This document shows, in pieces, positions 9,839-18,245 of a stretch of 64,000 nt of DNA. A program made the position numbers and the translations under genes. Position 1 is the first letter of the stretch. Each line of letters starts with the position of its first letter. Under the pieces are notes generated by a model. The model did no database searches. It was not told where the DNA came from and saw nothing but the letters and a program-made list of their open reading frames with translations. Source of the stretch: Litorimonas sp947503715 (GTDB lineage Bacteria; Pseudomonadota; Alphaproteobacteria; Caulobacterales; Maricaulaceae); the NCBI RefSeq assembly GCF_050271975.1, contig NZ_CP189850.1, positions 496,001 through 560,000 of the forward strand, given 5' to 3'.

Positions 9839-10771
9839 TCAATTGAGGGTTCGACCAATACGAAGAAACTTCTCACGGCGAGCTTTCACGAGCTCATCCG
9901 AGGAAAGACCGTCAAGCTCTTTGAGCTCTTTTAGAATGACGGCACCAACCGTCTTCATCGCCTGATCGGGTTCGCGATGTGCGCCGCCGACGGGTTCCTT
10001 GATGATCCGGTCAATCACGCCTAGTCGTTTCAGATCCTGCGCCGTGATTTTCATGGCCTTGGCCGCATCTTCGGCGCGGTCACGGGTCCGCCACAGGATG
10101 GAGGCGCAGCCTTCCGGTGAAATTACGGAATAAATCGAATGTTCCAACATCATCACACGGTCCGCCGTCGCAATTGCGACCGCGCCGCCGGAGCCACCCT
10201 CGCCCGTGATAACGGAAATAAACGGTACTTTCAGGGACAGGCCGCGATCAATCGACCGCGCGATGGCTTCCGCCTGTCCGCGTTCTTCGGCGCCGCGCCC
10301 CGGGAACGCGCCTGCCGTATCGACAAAGCTGATGACGGGGAGCGAGAAGCGCTCAGCCAAATCCATCAGGCGCACGGCTTTCCGATACCCTTCCGGATTG
10401 GCCATTCCGAAATTATGTTTGAGACGGGTTTCCGTATCAGTACCTTTTTCATGGCCCATCACGACAACAGACCGCCCGCGAATTTTCCCCAATCCGCCAA
10501 GCAAGGCATGATCGTCCCCAAATTTCCGGTCACCCGCCAGCGGCGTGTAATCCGAGATCAGCGCCTTAATATAAGCGGAGGTATGCGGACGGTCCTGATG
10601 GCGGGCAACGTGGGTTTTCTGCCACGGGCCGATTTTGGCATAGAGTGATTTTAGCTGGACTTTTGACTTCGCTTCCAGTTCGGCAATGTCCTTGCCCTCG
10701 GCCTGCGCCGCCTCAATCTGGCTGTCCAATTCCGCCATGGGGCGTTCAAAATCAAGATAAGTACGGGCCAT
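9839..10771 (-). CDS. accA: Acetyl-CoA carboxylase carboxyltransferase subunit alpha
   Basis: The 310-residue protein matches AccA along its length. It has an N-terminal helical segment (LDFERPMAELDSQIEA), GHEKGTDTETRLKHNFGM, the core VDTAGAFPG and GEGGSGGA segments, and SPEGCASILWR near the end. With AccD it transfers CO2 from carboxybiotin to acetyl-CoA, giving malonyl-CoA for fatty-acid synthesis. It is the last gene of the leftward cluster that includes xerD and two small unknown genes, after a 79-bp gap. It converges on the porin terminator. No anomaly is seen. Confidence 0.96.
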   Translation of the reverse strand: MARTYLDFERPMAELDSQIEAAQAEGKDIAELEAKSKVQLKSLYAKIGPWQKTHVARHQDRPHTSAYIKALISDYTPLAGDRKFGDDHALLGGLGKIRGRSVVVMGHEKGTDTETRLKHNFGMANPEGYRKAVRLMDLAERFSLPVISFVDTAGAFPGRGAEERGQAEAIARSIDRGLSLKVPFISVITGEGGSGGAVAIATADRVMMLEHSIYSVISPEGCASILWRTRDRAEDAAKAMKITAQDLKRLGVIDRIIKEPVGGAHREPDQAMKTVGAVILKELKELDGLSSDELVKARREKFLRIGRTLN

Positions 10772-10850
10772 AAATAAGGTCTGTCCAGTCCATTAAAGAG
10801 GTGCCGCACCATAGCGATGTGCGGGATGGGGTAAAGAGTGGAGGTAAGGA

Positions 10851-11222
10851 CTAAGGCTTTTTGAAAAACTTAATCATCTTCCCGTGGGCGACAATATCGC
10901 GGCCTTCTGTGCAATAGAAGTTAGCATCAAATTTTAGACGCTCAGAATGGACGGCAACCATTTCAGGGAAGAGAATATGCATTTCCGCTTTATAAACTCC
11001 CTGCAAATCTTCGGACTTGGAAATAGAATTGCCTTCACTATCCAAAAAATCCGGCCAGACATCGCTGACTGTAAAGTTCCCTAAATTGAAATCATCGGGA
11101 TAGGCCAGTGCCCACCTTATTCCGTTTTTTGGATGTTTGGTCCGATAGGTTTTGCCTAACGGTAAGATCTCTATCTCCGCAAGAAAATCTGCCGAGTGTT
11201 TCGGATAGAGTGAACCAGCCAT
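10851..11222 (-). CDS. Conserved-looking hypothetical protein, 123 aa
   Basis: I do not recognise this protein. It is soluble, with no signal peptide or membrane segment, mixed alpha/beta composition and several aromatic residues (NGIRWALAYPDDFNLGNFTVSDVWPDF). It has normal coding character and starts 1 bp after the stop of the 90-residue gene upstream. That places it in the leftward xerD-containing operon. An N-terminal MAGSLYPKHSADFLAEIEILPLGKTYRT resembles small proteins with a compact beta-barrel elongation-factor-like fold, but this is a weak impression and not a function call. Confidence 0.7.
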   Translation of the reverse strand: MAGSLYPKHSADFLAEIEILPLGKTYRTKHPKNGIRWALAYPDDFNLGNFTVSDVWPDFLDSEGNSISKSEDLQGVYKAEMHILFPEMVAVHSERLKFDANFYCTEGRDIVAHGKMIKFFKKP

Positions 11223-11223
11223 T

Positions 11224-11496
11224 CTAAATTTTATAGGTCTTCGTACTCACTTCATGGCCGTAGCGTTGGACGAATTTGCGCTTAATCCGGCGTTCCCAGC
11301 CTGCGCGGGGGCCGGGGAGTTCGGCTTCAGCGTCGAGGACGGCATCGGTGAATTTCTTTGAGGTGAGCGGCTTGGACCCTTCCAACAGGTCCGCCGCGCG
11401 GACGCCTGCGCAGAAATCCCATTCACTGCAGAGGTCATCCAGCAGGATGTTCAAATCCTCGGCGAGGACCGGATGCATACGTCGTTCAAAGCCCAT
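11224..11496 (-). CDS. Hypothetical protein, 90 aa
   Basis: An unrecognised, charged, soluble 90-residue protein with two tryptophans. It has no signal peptide or transmembrane segment. It begins 5 bp after the xerD stop and ends 1 bp before the next gene, so it is almost certainly co-transcribed with both. The tight packing and lack of any competing frame are the main evidence that it is real. Its C-terminal half is basic (WERRIKRKFVQRYGHEV), which could reflect nucleic-acid or membrane-surface contact, but that is speculation. Confidence 0.68.
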   Translation of the reverse strand: MGFERRMHPVLAEDLNILLDDLCSEWDFCAGVRAADLLEGSKPLTSKKFTDAVLDAEAELPGPRAGWERRIKRKFVQRYGHEVSTKTYKI

Positions 11497-11501
11497 TTAT
11501 C

Positions 11502-12440
11502 TTATCCAATTTTGGCGAGCGGGTGGTGGTCTTCCACCAGCTTTTGTAACTGTTCGTCCAGTACATGGGTATAGATCTGCGTCGTCGCAATATCCGCATG
11601 GCCGAGTAATGTCTGCACCGCCCGAAGGTCCGCCCCGCGTTCCAAGAGATGCGTGGCAAAAGCGTGACGGAGGGTGTGCGGGGAAATCCGAGAGGCATCC
11701 AGTCCCGCATCCGTTGCCAGTTGTTTGAGGAGCTGGGCGAACCGTTCACGGCTCATATGGCCGGATTTTCCGGGACTGGGGAAGAGGAAGGGGTCCGCGC
11801 GGTCTTTCGCTATCGCATTTTTCGGCAGGGTTTGGTCGCGCACGGCGACCCATTCGCCAATCGCACGAACGGCGGCCCCTGTCAGTGGGACCAATCGTTC
11901 TTTGCCGCCCTTCCCGCGAATGGTCAGGCAGGGTTGCGCATCCGGGCGTACAACTCTTGCAGCGGAATTATATTTCAATGAGACGAGTTCAGACACGCGA
12001 AGCCCGCCCGCATAGAGAATTTCAAGCTGGGTGCGGAGGCGAACGCCTTTGACGGACTCGTCCGCTTCGACCACTTTGAATAGGGCATCAATATCGTCAT
12101 GGGATAGAACCTTGGGCAGGCTTCGCCCCTGTTTCGGGCCGCGCAGGCTATGCGCGGGATTGTCCTTCCGGATGCCGTCCATTTGCAGGAACAGGCAGAA
12201 TTGTTTCATCGCCGAGAGTTTTCGCGCGGCCGTCGACGGCGCAAGGCCCGTCTTCGCCCAGCCTGCCAAGACGGCTTCCAACGCACCCGTCCCGCAGGTC
12301 TCAATCGACATATTCTGACGACCCAGCGCCTCATCCCATCCGAAGAGATCCCGGCCGTAGGCGGCAAGCGTGTTCTCTGACGCGCCGCGTTCAGAGGACA
12401 TCATTTCAAGGAAAGCGTCGATATGGCGGGCAGTTGTCAC
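11502..12440 (-). CDS. xerD: Tyrosine recombinase XerD
   Basis: The 312-residue protein has the SAM-like N-terminal core-binding domain and a C-terminal tyrosine recombinase catalytic domain. The catalytic residues are visible: Arg in GGLRVSELVSL, His-x-x-Arg in PHTLRHAFATHL, His in LLGHADIATTQ, and the nucleophilic Tyr in IYTHV. With XerC it resolves chromosome dimers at dif during division. The length and the PHTLRHAFATHLLERGADLRAVQ region favour XerD over an integrase. Its start overlaps the upstream periplasmic protein gene by 4 bp. No attachment-site duplication or phage genes lie nearby, so this is a housekeeping enzyme. Confidence 0.9.
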   Translation of the reverse strand: MTTARHIDAFLEMMSSERGASENTLAAYGRDLFGWDEALGRQNMSIETCGTGALEAVLAGWAKTGLAPSTAARKLSAMKQFCLFLQMDGIRKDNPAHSLRGPKQGRSLPKVLSHDDIDALFKVVEADESVKGVRLRTQLEILYAGGLRVSELVSLKYNSAARVVRPDAQPCLTIRGKGGKERLVPLTGAAVRAIGEWVAVRDQTLPKNAIAKDRADPFLFPSPGKSGHMSRERFAQLLKQLATDAGLDASRISPHTLRHAFATHLLERGADLRAVQTLLGHADIATTQIYTHVLDEQLQKLVEDHHPLAKIG

Positions 12441-13972
12441 AGCGCCGCGAGAAAGTCTTCCGCCGCGACCTGCCCCGCGAACCGTTGTAGTCCGGCCCGG
12501 CGTAATGCTGTCACAATTTGCGCCCGGTCGGTTGTATTCAGGTTTGCGCGGGAGAGGAGCGTCGCAGCGCGTAATGTTGTTTCTGCCCGCGAGTTTGCGT
12601 CCACGGCTGCGTTAAGCAGGAGCATTTGCGATTGAGGCAAGGTCGCTTTTGGGAGATTGGCCTCTGCCAAAACATCCCCCGCCACATCCGAGACCCGTGC
12701 GCCAAGGGCAACGGCAAGAACAACATCGGTTAGCGCTTGCGCTTGAGTTGTCGTGCCGGTCAATCGCGTTTCTATATCACGGCCCAACCCCTGCGCATTA
12801 AAGCCGCCGCCAAGTGCATCCGCCGCCAGCGCAATCCGCGCCTGAGCCGGGCCGCCTTCAGGCAGAGCGGAATAGAGACCCTGCAGGCCGCCAATATCGC
12901 GAGCGAGCAGAGCGGCGCGGGCATAGCGTTTCAAATTAGAATCGACTCGGCCTTTGGCAGGGAGGGCTTGGATAATGGGCGAGAGTTTGGTCAACACGTC
13001 ATCTTCCGACACACCCGCCCGTGTTGCGCGGGAGATAAAAGCGTCCAGAGCCCCCGCATCACCGGAGCGACCCAAGACGAATAATCGCGCTGTTGCGCGG
13101 GGACTTGGCTCGGACAGAGCCGTCTCCAGATCGAGATCAGGGGTCGCGACATCAAAACTGATATTGCCGAGGGTGTTTTCAATCGACGCTAAATCCAGCG
13201 TGGCGAAATTCTTGAAAAGCGCCGCGAGATCTGCGTCGCGTCCGGCCTCTGCGCCTGTTTCACGCTCACTGCCGCTACGTTTTGCCAGATAAGTCACGAG
13301 CACATCAGAGCTATTCGTCTCTTTTGCTGGAGGACGTCCGGCAATCAAGGCGCTGAGTTGGGCATAATAGGCATCATTTTGATAGCCGAGTGACCTCAGC
13401 AGATCGCGCGTCAATTCCGCCGCGGCCATTTCACCGCGTAATGCATGACAAGCCGCGCGGAGTCGGACCCATTGTGGTTCTCCCCGTCCGGTCGTGATCG
13501 TATCGGAAATCTCGCAGGCGCGGGATTGGTCACCTTTCGCCAAAGCGAGATCGACCTGCGCTGACGGAGCGCGTGTGAGTTCGGGATTGCGAGCGAGGAA
13601 ACCGTCGAGAACCTCACCTTCACCCACGGCCATGACGGCCTGTAACCGAGCGGATTCGTAGGTCTTCGCGGCTGACTCATTTTCCGCGCGCGGCGGAACA
13701 CCGCCTGATAAGATGACGGTTCGAACCATGTCACGAATGATTGGGTCGTTAGAATTCAGAGGCGCAGTGGAGAGGAGTTTCGCGGCGCGGTTGGCGGAGG
13801 TGCCCTGCCAAAGCTGTGTGTCCAATGCGCCTTCGGTCAGAATGCCCGCGTCAAAATCCTGCGCGGCGTCCAGGCTTTCGGTCTCAATCTGCGTTGGACC
13901 GGACAGGCCGTAATCCTGAGCCAACACTGTGCCAGGCCATAGGAGGGCAACTGCAATCAAGCCGACCCGCAT
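12437..13972 (-). CDS. Periplasmic protein of unknown function, alanine-rich helical repeats
   Basis: The protein of about 511 residues has a signal peptide (MRVGLIAVALLWPGTVLAQ). A long alanine- and leucine-rich helical mature region follows, suggesting tandem helical hairpins of the antifreeze/TPR-solenoid kind. A GTG at 13975 and an ATG at 13972 are adjacent start candidates. I chose the ATG because it overlaps the stop of the 44-residue upstream ORF as TGATG, a coupling arrangement, and no Shine-Dalgarno is seen. Its stop overlaps xerD by 4 bp. Proteins of this sort occur next to aroK or xerD in alphaproteobacteria, but I cannot name a function. A role in envelope assembly is only a guess. 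Confidence 0.8.
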   Translation of the reverse strand: MRVGLIAVALLWPGTVLAQDYGLSGPTQIETESLDAAQDFDAGILTEGALDTQLWQGTSANRAAKLLSTAPLNSNDPIIRDMVRTVILSGGVPPRAENESAAKTYESARLQAVMAVGEGEVLDGFLARNPELTRAPSAQVDLALAKGDQSRACEISDTITTGRGEPQWVRLRAACHALRGEMAAAELTRDLLRSLGYQNDAYYAQLSALIAGRPPAKETNSSDVLVTYLAKRSGSERETGAEAGRDADLAALFKNFATLDLASIENTLGNISFDVATPDLDLETALSEPSPRATARLFVLGRSGDAGALDAFISRATRAGVSEDDVLTKLSPIIQALPAKGRVDSNLKRYARAALLARDIGGLQGLYSALPEGGPAQARIALAADALGGGFNAQGLGRDIETRLTGTTTQAQALTDVVLAVALGARVSDVAGDVLAEANLPKATLPQSQMLLLNAAVDANSRAETTLRAATLLSRANLNTTDRAQIVTALRRAGLQRFAGQVAAEDFLAAL

Positions 13973-14106
13973 CACGGTGCGGGCGTCACGTCAATGACGC
14001 GCTCATCCGTGGGCGCATTGTCCGGCGACGCACCTGATAAAGCCCACAGGAATAATCCGATAAAGAGGAGGGCCACGACCCCCGCGATGATACCAATTTT
14101 CTTCAT
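13972..14106 (-). CDS. 44-residue single-span membrane peptide
   Basis: This ORF is below the usual length cut-off. It encodes MKKIGIIAGVVALLFIGLFLW followed by a short polar periplasmic tail rich in acidic and proline residues, ending DVTPAP. That is an N-terminal lysine pair, one hydrophobic helix of about 18 residues and a 23-residue outside tail. The TGA stop is merged with the start of the large periplasmic protein (TGATG), so the two are probably coupled and may act together. This is the first gene of the leftward xerD operon, divergent from aroK. The function is unknown. The coding call rests on the coupling, the codon pattern and the sensible topology. Confidence 0.68.
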   Translation of the reverse strand: MKKIGIIAGVVALLFIGLFLWALSGASPDNAPTDERVIDVTPAP

Positions 14107-14205
14107 GACGACTTCCTAACGCCCTGCGCGTTTAGACACAGTTAACCTCACTCAATAGATGTTGAGTCTAACACGGTTTATGACCATATTGCGGCTTAAG
14201 AGATT

Positions 14206-14234
14206 GTAAGGCGCAGTTCACTGCGGAACCTTAC
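14206..14234 (+). promoter_or_regulatory. Hairpin in the aroK leader
   Basis: GTAAGG-CGCAG (14206-14216), loop TTCA, then CTGCG (14221-14225), a GAA bulge and CCTTAC (14229-14234) form an 11-bp stem. It ends 25 bp before the aroK ATG. It lacks a T tract, so it may be a leader structure rather than a terminator. Confidence 0.4.
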
Positions 14235-14259
14235 CCACACGAACGATGAAAGCGTGCTC

Positions 14260-14835
14260 ATGCCGCTGAAGACAGACAGACCCATCGCACTGGTGGGATT
14301 GATGGGCGTCGGAAAGACAACCGTCGGACGCAGGCTTGCCAAACGGCTTGGCCGGATTTTCGACGACAGTGATGATGCGATTGAGCAGGCCTCAGGCCGC
14401 ACGGTCGCGGGATATTTTCGCGATCACGGGGAAGCCGATTTCCGCGAAGGCGAATTCCGCGTCGTCAAACGCCTGCTGGACAGCGAGAAGCCGATTGTCA
14501 TCGCCACGGGCGGCGGGGCCTTTATTCATCCGCCAACGCGTGAATTGCTGTTGGAACATGCTCATGTTGTCTGGTTGAAGGGTGATCTGGATACATTGGT
14601 GGAACGCGTCTCCCGCAATGATAATCGTCCGCTCCTGATTGGGACAGATAAACGCGCGAAGATGCGCGAGTTAATGGACGCACGACATCCGATTTATGCG
14701 CAGGCCCATATCAAGGTGAAGATCGCACGAGGGCCCCATATCCGGACTGTCAACCGCGTCATGCGGGCGCTGAAAGCGCGCGATACGAAATTGCTGGCTG
14801 CGCAGGAAAAGGCAGAGGTCAAAACCGATGACTGA
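14260..14835 (+). CDS. aroK: Shikimate kinase
   Basis: The product of about 191 residues carries the Walker A motif GLMGVGKTTVGRRLA, the DSDD shikimate/Mg segment, the FREGEF motif, the GGGAF glycine triplet and the R(D)NRPLL lid region. It phosphorylates shikimate at the 3-hydroxyl in the chorismate pathway. ATG 14260 is preferred over GTG 14254 because the purine-rich GATGAAAG lies at a proper distance only from the ATG. The gene overlaps aroB by 8 bp, the classic aroKB arrangement. The C-terminus is extended by about 20 charged residues relative to E. coli AroK. A strong leader hairpin precedes it. Confidence 0.95.
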   Translation: MPLKTDRPIALVGLMGVGKTTVGRRLAKRLGRIFDDSDDAIEQASGRTVAGYFRDHGEADFREGEFRVVKRLLDSEKPIVIATGGGAFIHPPTRELLLEHAHVVWLKGDLDTLVERVSRNDNRPLLIGTDKRAKMRELMDARHPIYAQAHIKVKIARGPHIRTVNRVMRALKARDTKLLAAQEKAEVKTDD

Positions 14836-15946
14836 TGCCGCGACCGAAACACTCTCCGTCGCGCTGGGCGAACGGAGTTATGATATCCGCATTGGCCCGA
14901 AGTTCATCTCGCAACTGGGTGAGCTCATCCGTCCGTTCAGCCCTTCGGGGCGCGTGGCCGTCATCACGGATGAAACCGTCCACGGTCTACACGGAGCAGC
15001 CCTTGCGGAAGCGCTCGCCGAGTACCGCACGCACATGATTGTCCGGCCCGCAGGCGAAGCGCAGAAATCCATGGCTGTTCTGGAAGAGGTCTTGGACAGC
15101 TTGTTCCGCTCGGGATTGGATCGGTCCGATTTAATCTTGGCCTTTGGCGGGGGCGTTATCGGAGATCTGGCGGGATTTGCCGCGGCGATCTATAAACGCG
15201 GCGCGCCCTTTATTCAGATACCGACAACCCTCCTCGCGCAGGTGGATAGTTCGGTTGGCGGCAAGACGGCGGTCAACACGGTTCACGGCAAAAACCTGAT
15301 CGGCGCGTTCCACCAACCCCGTCTCGTCGCGATTGATACGGACCTGCTCTCGACATTGCCCCCGCGTGAAGTGAAGGCCGGTTATGCGGAAATCCTGAAA
15401 TATGGATTGCTAGGAGATTCCGGATTTTTCGAGGTGTTGGATGCGGGATTGGGCGCAGATGTTCTCGCGCTAGACCCCGCCGCCCTCACCCAAGCCATCC
15501 AGACCTCCTGCGCGACCAAAGCGCGGATTGTGGCCGAAGATGAACGCGAGGGCGGAATACGGGCACTCCTCAATCTGGGTCACACATTCGGCCACGCCTT
15601 GGAATTGGAAGCCGGATATGATGGCGATCTCCTGCACGGGGAAGCCGTCAGTGCGGGCATGGAAATGGCGTTTCACTATGCCGCCTCGCAAGGACTTTGC
15701 ACACAATCTGATGCGGACCGCGTCACGGCGCATCTGACGAAAACGAATATGCCGCGCGTTTCTAACATGGCGCATCTGTTGGGCGATACGGATGCCCTCA
15801 TGCGACATATGGGGCAGGATAAGAAAAATGAGGGCGGGCACCTGACCCTCATCCTCCCGCGCGCGATTGGCGAGACCTATGTCGAGAAACGGGCGGACAC
15901 CGCCTCCGTCCGTGCATTTTTAATGAATTTGAGAGATAAGCTCTAA
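14828..15946 (+). CDS. aroB: 3-Dehydroquinate synthase
   Basis: The 372-residue protein matches AroB throughout. It has the NAD-binding FGGGVIGDLAGFAAA segment, the IPTTLLAQVDSSVGGKTAVN signature, LPPREVKAGYAEILKYGLL, and the metal-binding LGHTFGHALE plus HGEAVSAGM histidines. It makes 3-dehydroquinate from DAHP, the second step of the shikimate route. The start overlaps aroK by 8 bp, and the stop is followed immediately by the ATG of the CNNM/CBS gene. All three form one operon. All catalytic motifs are intact. Confidence 0.97.
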   Translation: MTDAATETLSVALGERSYDIRIGPKFISQLGELIRPFSPSGRVAVITDETVHGLHGAALAEALAEYRTHMIVRPAGEAQKSMAVLEEVLDSLFRSGLDRSDLILAFGGGVIGDLAGFAAAIYKRGAPFIQIPTTLLAQVDSSVGGKTAVNTVHGKNLIGAFHQPRLVAIDTDLLSTLPPREVKAGYAEILKYGLLGDSGFFEVLDAGLGADVLALDPAALTQAIQTSCATKARIVAEDEREGGIRALLNLGHTFGHALELEAGYDGDLLHGEAVSAGMEMAFHYAASQGLCTQSDADRVTAHLTKTNMPRVSNMAHLLGDTDALMRHMGQDKKNEGGHLTLILPRAIGETYVEKRADTASVRAFLMNLRDKL

Positions 15947-17254
15947 ATGCAAGCCTTCCTCGAACCGCAAAATCTGATCCTTGTGGGTGTCATTCTCACC
16001 CTGCTGATCTTCTCGGGCTTTTTCTCCAGTTCCGAGACGGCCCTGACCGCCGCCTCCCGCGTGCGTATGCATGCGGCGGAGAAGGATGGCGATAAGCGGG
16101 CCTCGATCGTCCAACGCCTGATGAATATGCGCGAGCGTCTGCTGGGCGGTATTCTGCTCGGCAATAATCTCGTCAATATTCTGGCCTCTGTTCTGACGAC
16201 GACACTCTTCACCAATATTTTTGGTGGCAGCGCCGCCGCCCTTGCAGCCGCGACCGCCGTGATGACCGCGCTGATCCTGATTTTCGCGGAAGTTCTGCCT
16301 AAGACTTACGCCATTTCGCAGCCCGACAAACTCGCCCTCATCGTCGCACGGCCCATCAACCTAATCGTCAAATTGCTCAGCCCGATTGTCTCGGTCGTGC
16401 AGATCATCGTCAATGGCGTGCTTCGCGTCTTTGGGATTGATACCAACGCCAGCGCCTGGACGGCAGCCGATGAAATCAAGGGCGCGGTCGACCTTCACCT
16501 GCAGGAAGGCGGCGTGGCGAAACGTGCCCGGGACCAGATTTACGGTGTGCTCGAAATTGGCGAAATGTCGATCGAGGAAGTCATGACCCATCGTCGGAAT
16601 GTCGCCATGATCGACGCGGACGCACCACCTGATCAGATCATCAAAGAATTTATCGCCTCCGGCCATTCCCGCATTCCTGTCTACCGCGGAGATTCCGATA
16701 ATGTCATCGGCGTCCTGCACATGAAGGACCTTTTGAAAGCCGTCACGCGCACAAATGGATCGGTTGAAACATTAGATATCAAGAAAATCTCGCGGGATGC
16801 GTGGTTTGTGCCTGAAACCACGAGCGCCGTGAAACAGCTTCGCGCGTTTCAACAGAAACGCGAGCATTTTGCGCTGGTCGTCGATGAATATGGCTCGCTC
16901 ATGGGTGTCATCTCACTCGAGGATATTTTGGAAGAAATTGTTGGCGATATTCAGGACGAGTATGATGAAGAGCTTGCAGGTGTCACACGCTTGAAAGAGG
17001 GCGGCGCAACCGTTCGAGGTGATGTGGCCATTCGCGATCTGAACCGCGCGATGGATTGGAAATTACCGGATGATGAGGGTCCTGTGACAGTTGCCGGCTT
17101 GGTCATTCACGAGAGTCAAACCATCCCGAATGCGGGTCAGGTTTTTGCCTACCATGGCTACCGCTTTGAAATTTTGAAAAAACAGCGCAACCAAATTCAG
17201 AGCTTGAAAATCAAGAAGACTTTCGAGCCGGACATGCGGTCAGAGCAGAATTAG
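15947..17254 (+). CDS. CNNM/CBS-domain membrane protein (HlyC/CorC family)
   Basis: The 435-residue protein starts with the DUF21/CNNM membrane domain of about four segments (residues 5-185), including the FFSSSETALTAASR signature. A CBS pair follows (about 200-330: MTHRRNVAMIDAD, SRIPVYRG, LVVDEYGSLMGVISLEDILEEIVGDI), then a CorC_HlyC C-terminal domain (about 350-425). Relatives move Mg2+ or Co2+ and were once called hemolysins. It begins at the base after the aroB stop. The same aroK-aroB-CNNM order is common in alphaproteobacteria, though no metabolic link is obvious. It converges on the LRAT-like gene with a 9-bp gap. Confidence 0.9.
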   Translation: MQAFLEPQNLILVGVILTLLIFSGFFSSSETALTAASRVRMHAAEKDGDKRASIVQRLMNMRERLLGGILLGNNLVNILASVLTTTLFTNIFGGSAAALAAATAVMTALILIFAEVLPKTYAISQPDKLALIVARPINLIVKLLSPIVSVVQIIVNGVLRVFGIDTNASAWTAADEIKGAVDLHLQEGGVAKRARDQIYGVLEIGEMSIEEVMTHRRNVAMIDADAPPDQIIKEFIASGHSRIPVYRGDSDNVIGVLHMKDLLKAVTRTNGSVETLDIKKISRDAWFVPETTSAVKQLRAFQQKREHFALVVDEYGSLMGVISLEDILEEIVGDIQDEYDEELAGVTRLKEGGATVRGDVAIRDLNRAMDWKLPDDEGPVTVAGLVIHESQTIPNAGQVFAYHGYRFEILKKQRNQIQSLKIKKTFEPDMRSEQN

Positions 17255-17263
17255 ACCTACGTC

Positions 17264-17629
17264 TTAGAGACGGCCCAAATCCAGCGGTCCAAGCTGTCTG
17301 CTGCGCGCTTTCCCGCTAATTGCCCAGCTAACAAAATGTTCGCAATTGCGCGTCATTACGCCGTAACGTTGTCCAATCTTGCCGCGGGCGCGGGCCACAA
17401 CTTCTGTGCCGGATAAGGCTGTCCGATAAGGCACGACCCGTACAGGCGCACCGCGCGAAAATTGGGTTTCCGATGTCTCCGCCACGCGGCCAAACCGACG
17501 TGAGGAATGAATAACAGTCCCATATCCTGTCGCAATGCCGACATGTCGAACGACGCCCATGACACCCACTTCCAACAGGGTTCCTGCGGGATGAAGGATG
17601 GGGACGTTTTCATACGGATATCGGCTCAT
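17264..17629 (-). CDS. LRAT-like (permuted NlpC/P60 fold) protein
   Basis: I start the protein at the MSRYPYENVP methionine (17629), giving 121 residues. An upstream in-frame ATG at 17656 adds nine residues without supporting evidence. The region GVVRHVGIATGYGTVIHSS supplies the conserved histidine, and MTRNCEHFVSW supplies the NCEHF cysteine motif. These are the catalytic signatures of lecithin:retinol acyltransferase-like proteins, papain-fold enzymes with a circularly permuted order. Members act as acyltransferases, phospholipases or peptidases, and bacterial functions are mostly unknown. No signal peptide is present. It is convergent with the CNNM gene and 81 bp from a lipoprotein gene. 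Confidence 0.75.
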   Translation of the reverse strand: MSRYPYENVPILHPAGTLLEVGVMGVVRHVGIATGYGTVIHSSRRFGRVAETSETQFSRGAPVRVVPYRTALSGTEVVARARGKIGQRYGVMTRNCEHFVSWAISGKARSRQLGPLDLGRL

Positions 17630-17710
17630 AATTCTGATATAAGCACAATTTTCCAAAACGCAAAACGACCCCCAAATGGGAGCCGTTTCAAAACTCCTAT
17701 TCGGAGTGAT

Positions 17711-18082
17711 TTAGCTGGAGCGTAACTGACCATTTTCATAGAATGTCCGGGACGTTCCCTTTTCATAATAGTAGTAACGGTTTGTTCGGTCGTCATAATA
17801 ACGCGTCGACCGATCCAAATTCGCTTTGAATCCTGAATTCGCACCAATCGCTTCGTCATCACGTTTGCCTTTATAGGCTCCCGCGGCTCCGCCAATAGCT
17901 GCACCGATCAGAGCACCTTCTCCGGCATCGCCGTCGCCGACATTATTGCCGATCACGGCACCGGCCACACCACCAATGGCAGCACCCGCCGCAGCATTTC
18001 TTTCAACATTTCCCGTGGTCGTACAGGCCGCGAACGCGACGCTGGCCAAGCCCAAAGATGTCAGTTTAATAAAATTCGTCAT
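17711..18082 (-). CDS. Glycine-zipper lipoprotein
   Basis: The 123-residue protein has a lipoprotein signal ending AFAAC (Cys20). A glycine-zipper segment (about 30-70) with repeated GAAIGG and GNNVGDG follows, and then a tyrosine-rich, basic C-terminal part (RYYDDRTNRYYYYEKGTSRTFYENG). Such 17-kDa-antigen-like glycine zippers associate with the inner leaflet of the outer membrane or oligomerise. It appears monocistronic. A hairpin at 18116-18138 lies upstream on the same intergenic segment. A specific role cannot be given. Confidence 0.82.
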   Translation of the reverse strand: MTNFIKLTSLGLASVAFAACTTTGNVERNAAAGAAIGGVAGAVIGNNVGDGDAGEGALIGAAIGGAAGAYKGKRDDEAIGANSGFKANLDRSTRYYDDRTNRYYYYEKGTSRTFYENGQLRSS

Positions 18083-18115
18083 GTCAGATCCTTTCTAAAC
18101 AATTGAAACGAAAAA

Positions 18116-18153
18116 GCCTGAGCATTTCTCGCTCAAGCCCCTAAACTTTTTTC
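18116..18153. other. Intergenic hairpin
   Basis: GCCTGAGC (18116-18123) and GCTCAAGC (18131-18138) pair with one mismatch around a 7-nt loop. A run of six T residues follows on the + strand after 8 nt. No + strand gene lies upstream, so it may be a leader element of the lipoprotein gene. Confidence 0.3.
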
Positions 18154-18245
18154 GTCTTAACAGAGGACCAATGAATTATGGCATGAATAAGTTCCCATGT
18201 TTCTTTTTTGTTATCTTCCTGTAAGCTTACCATTGGAGGCATACT

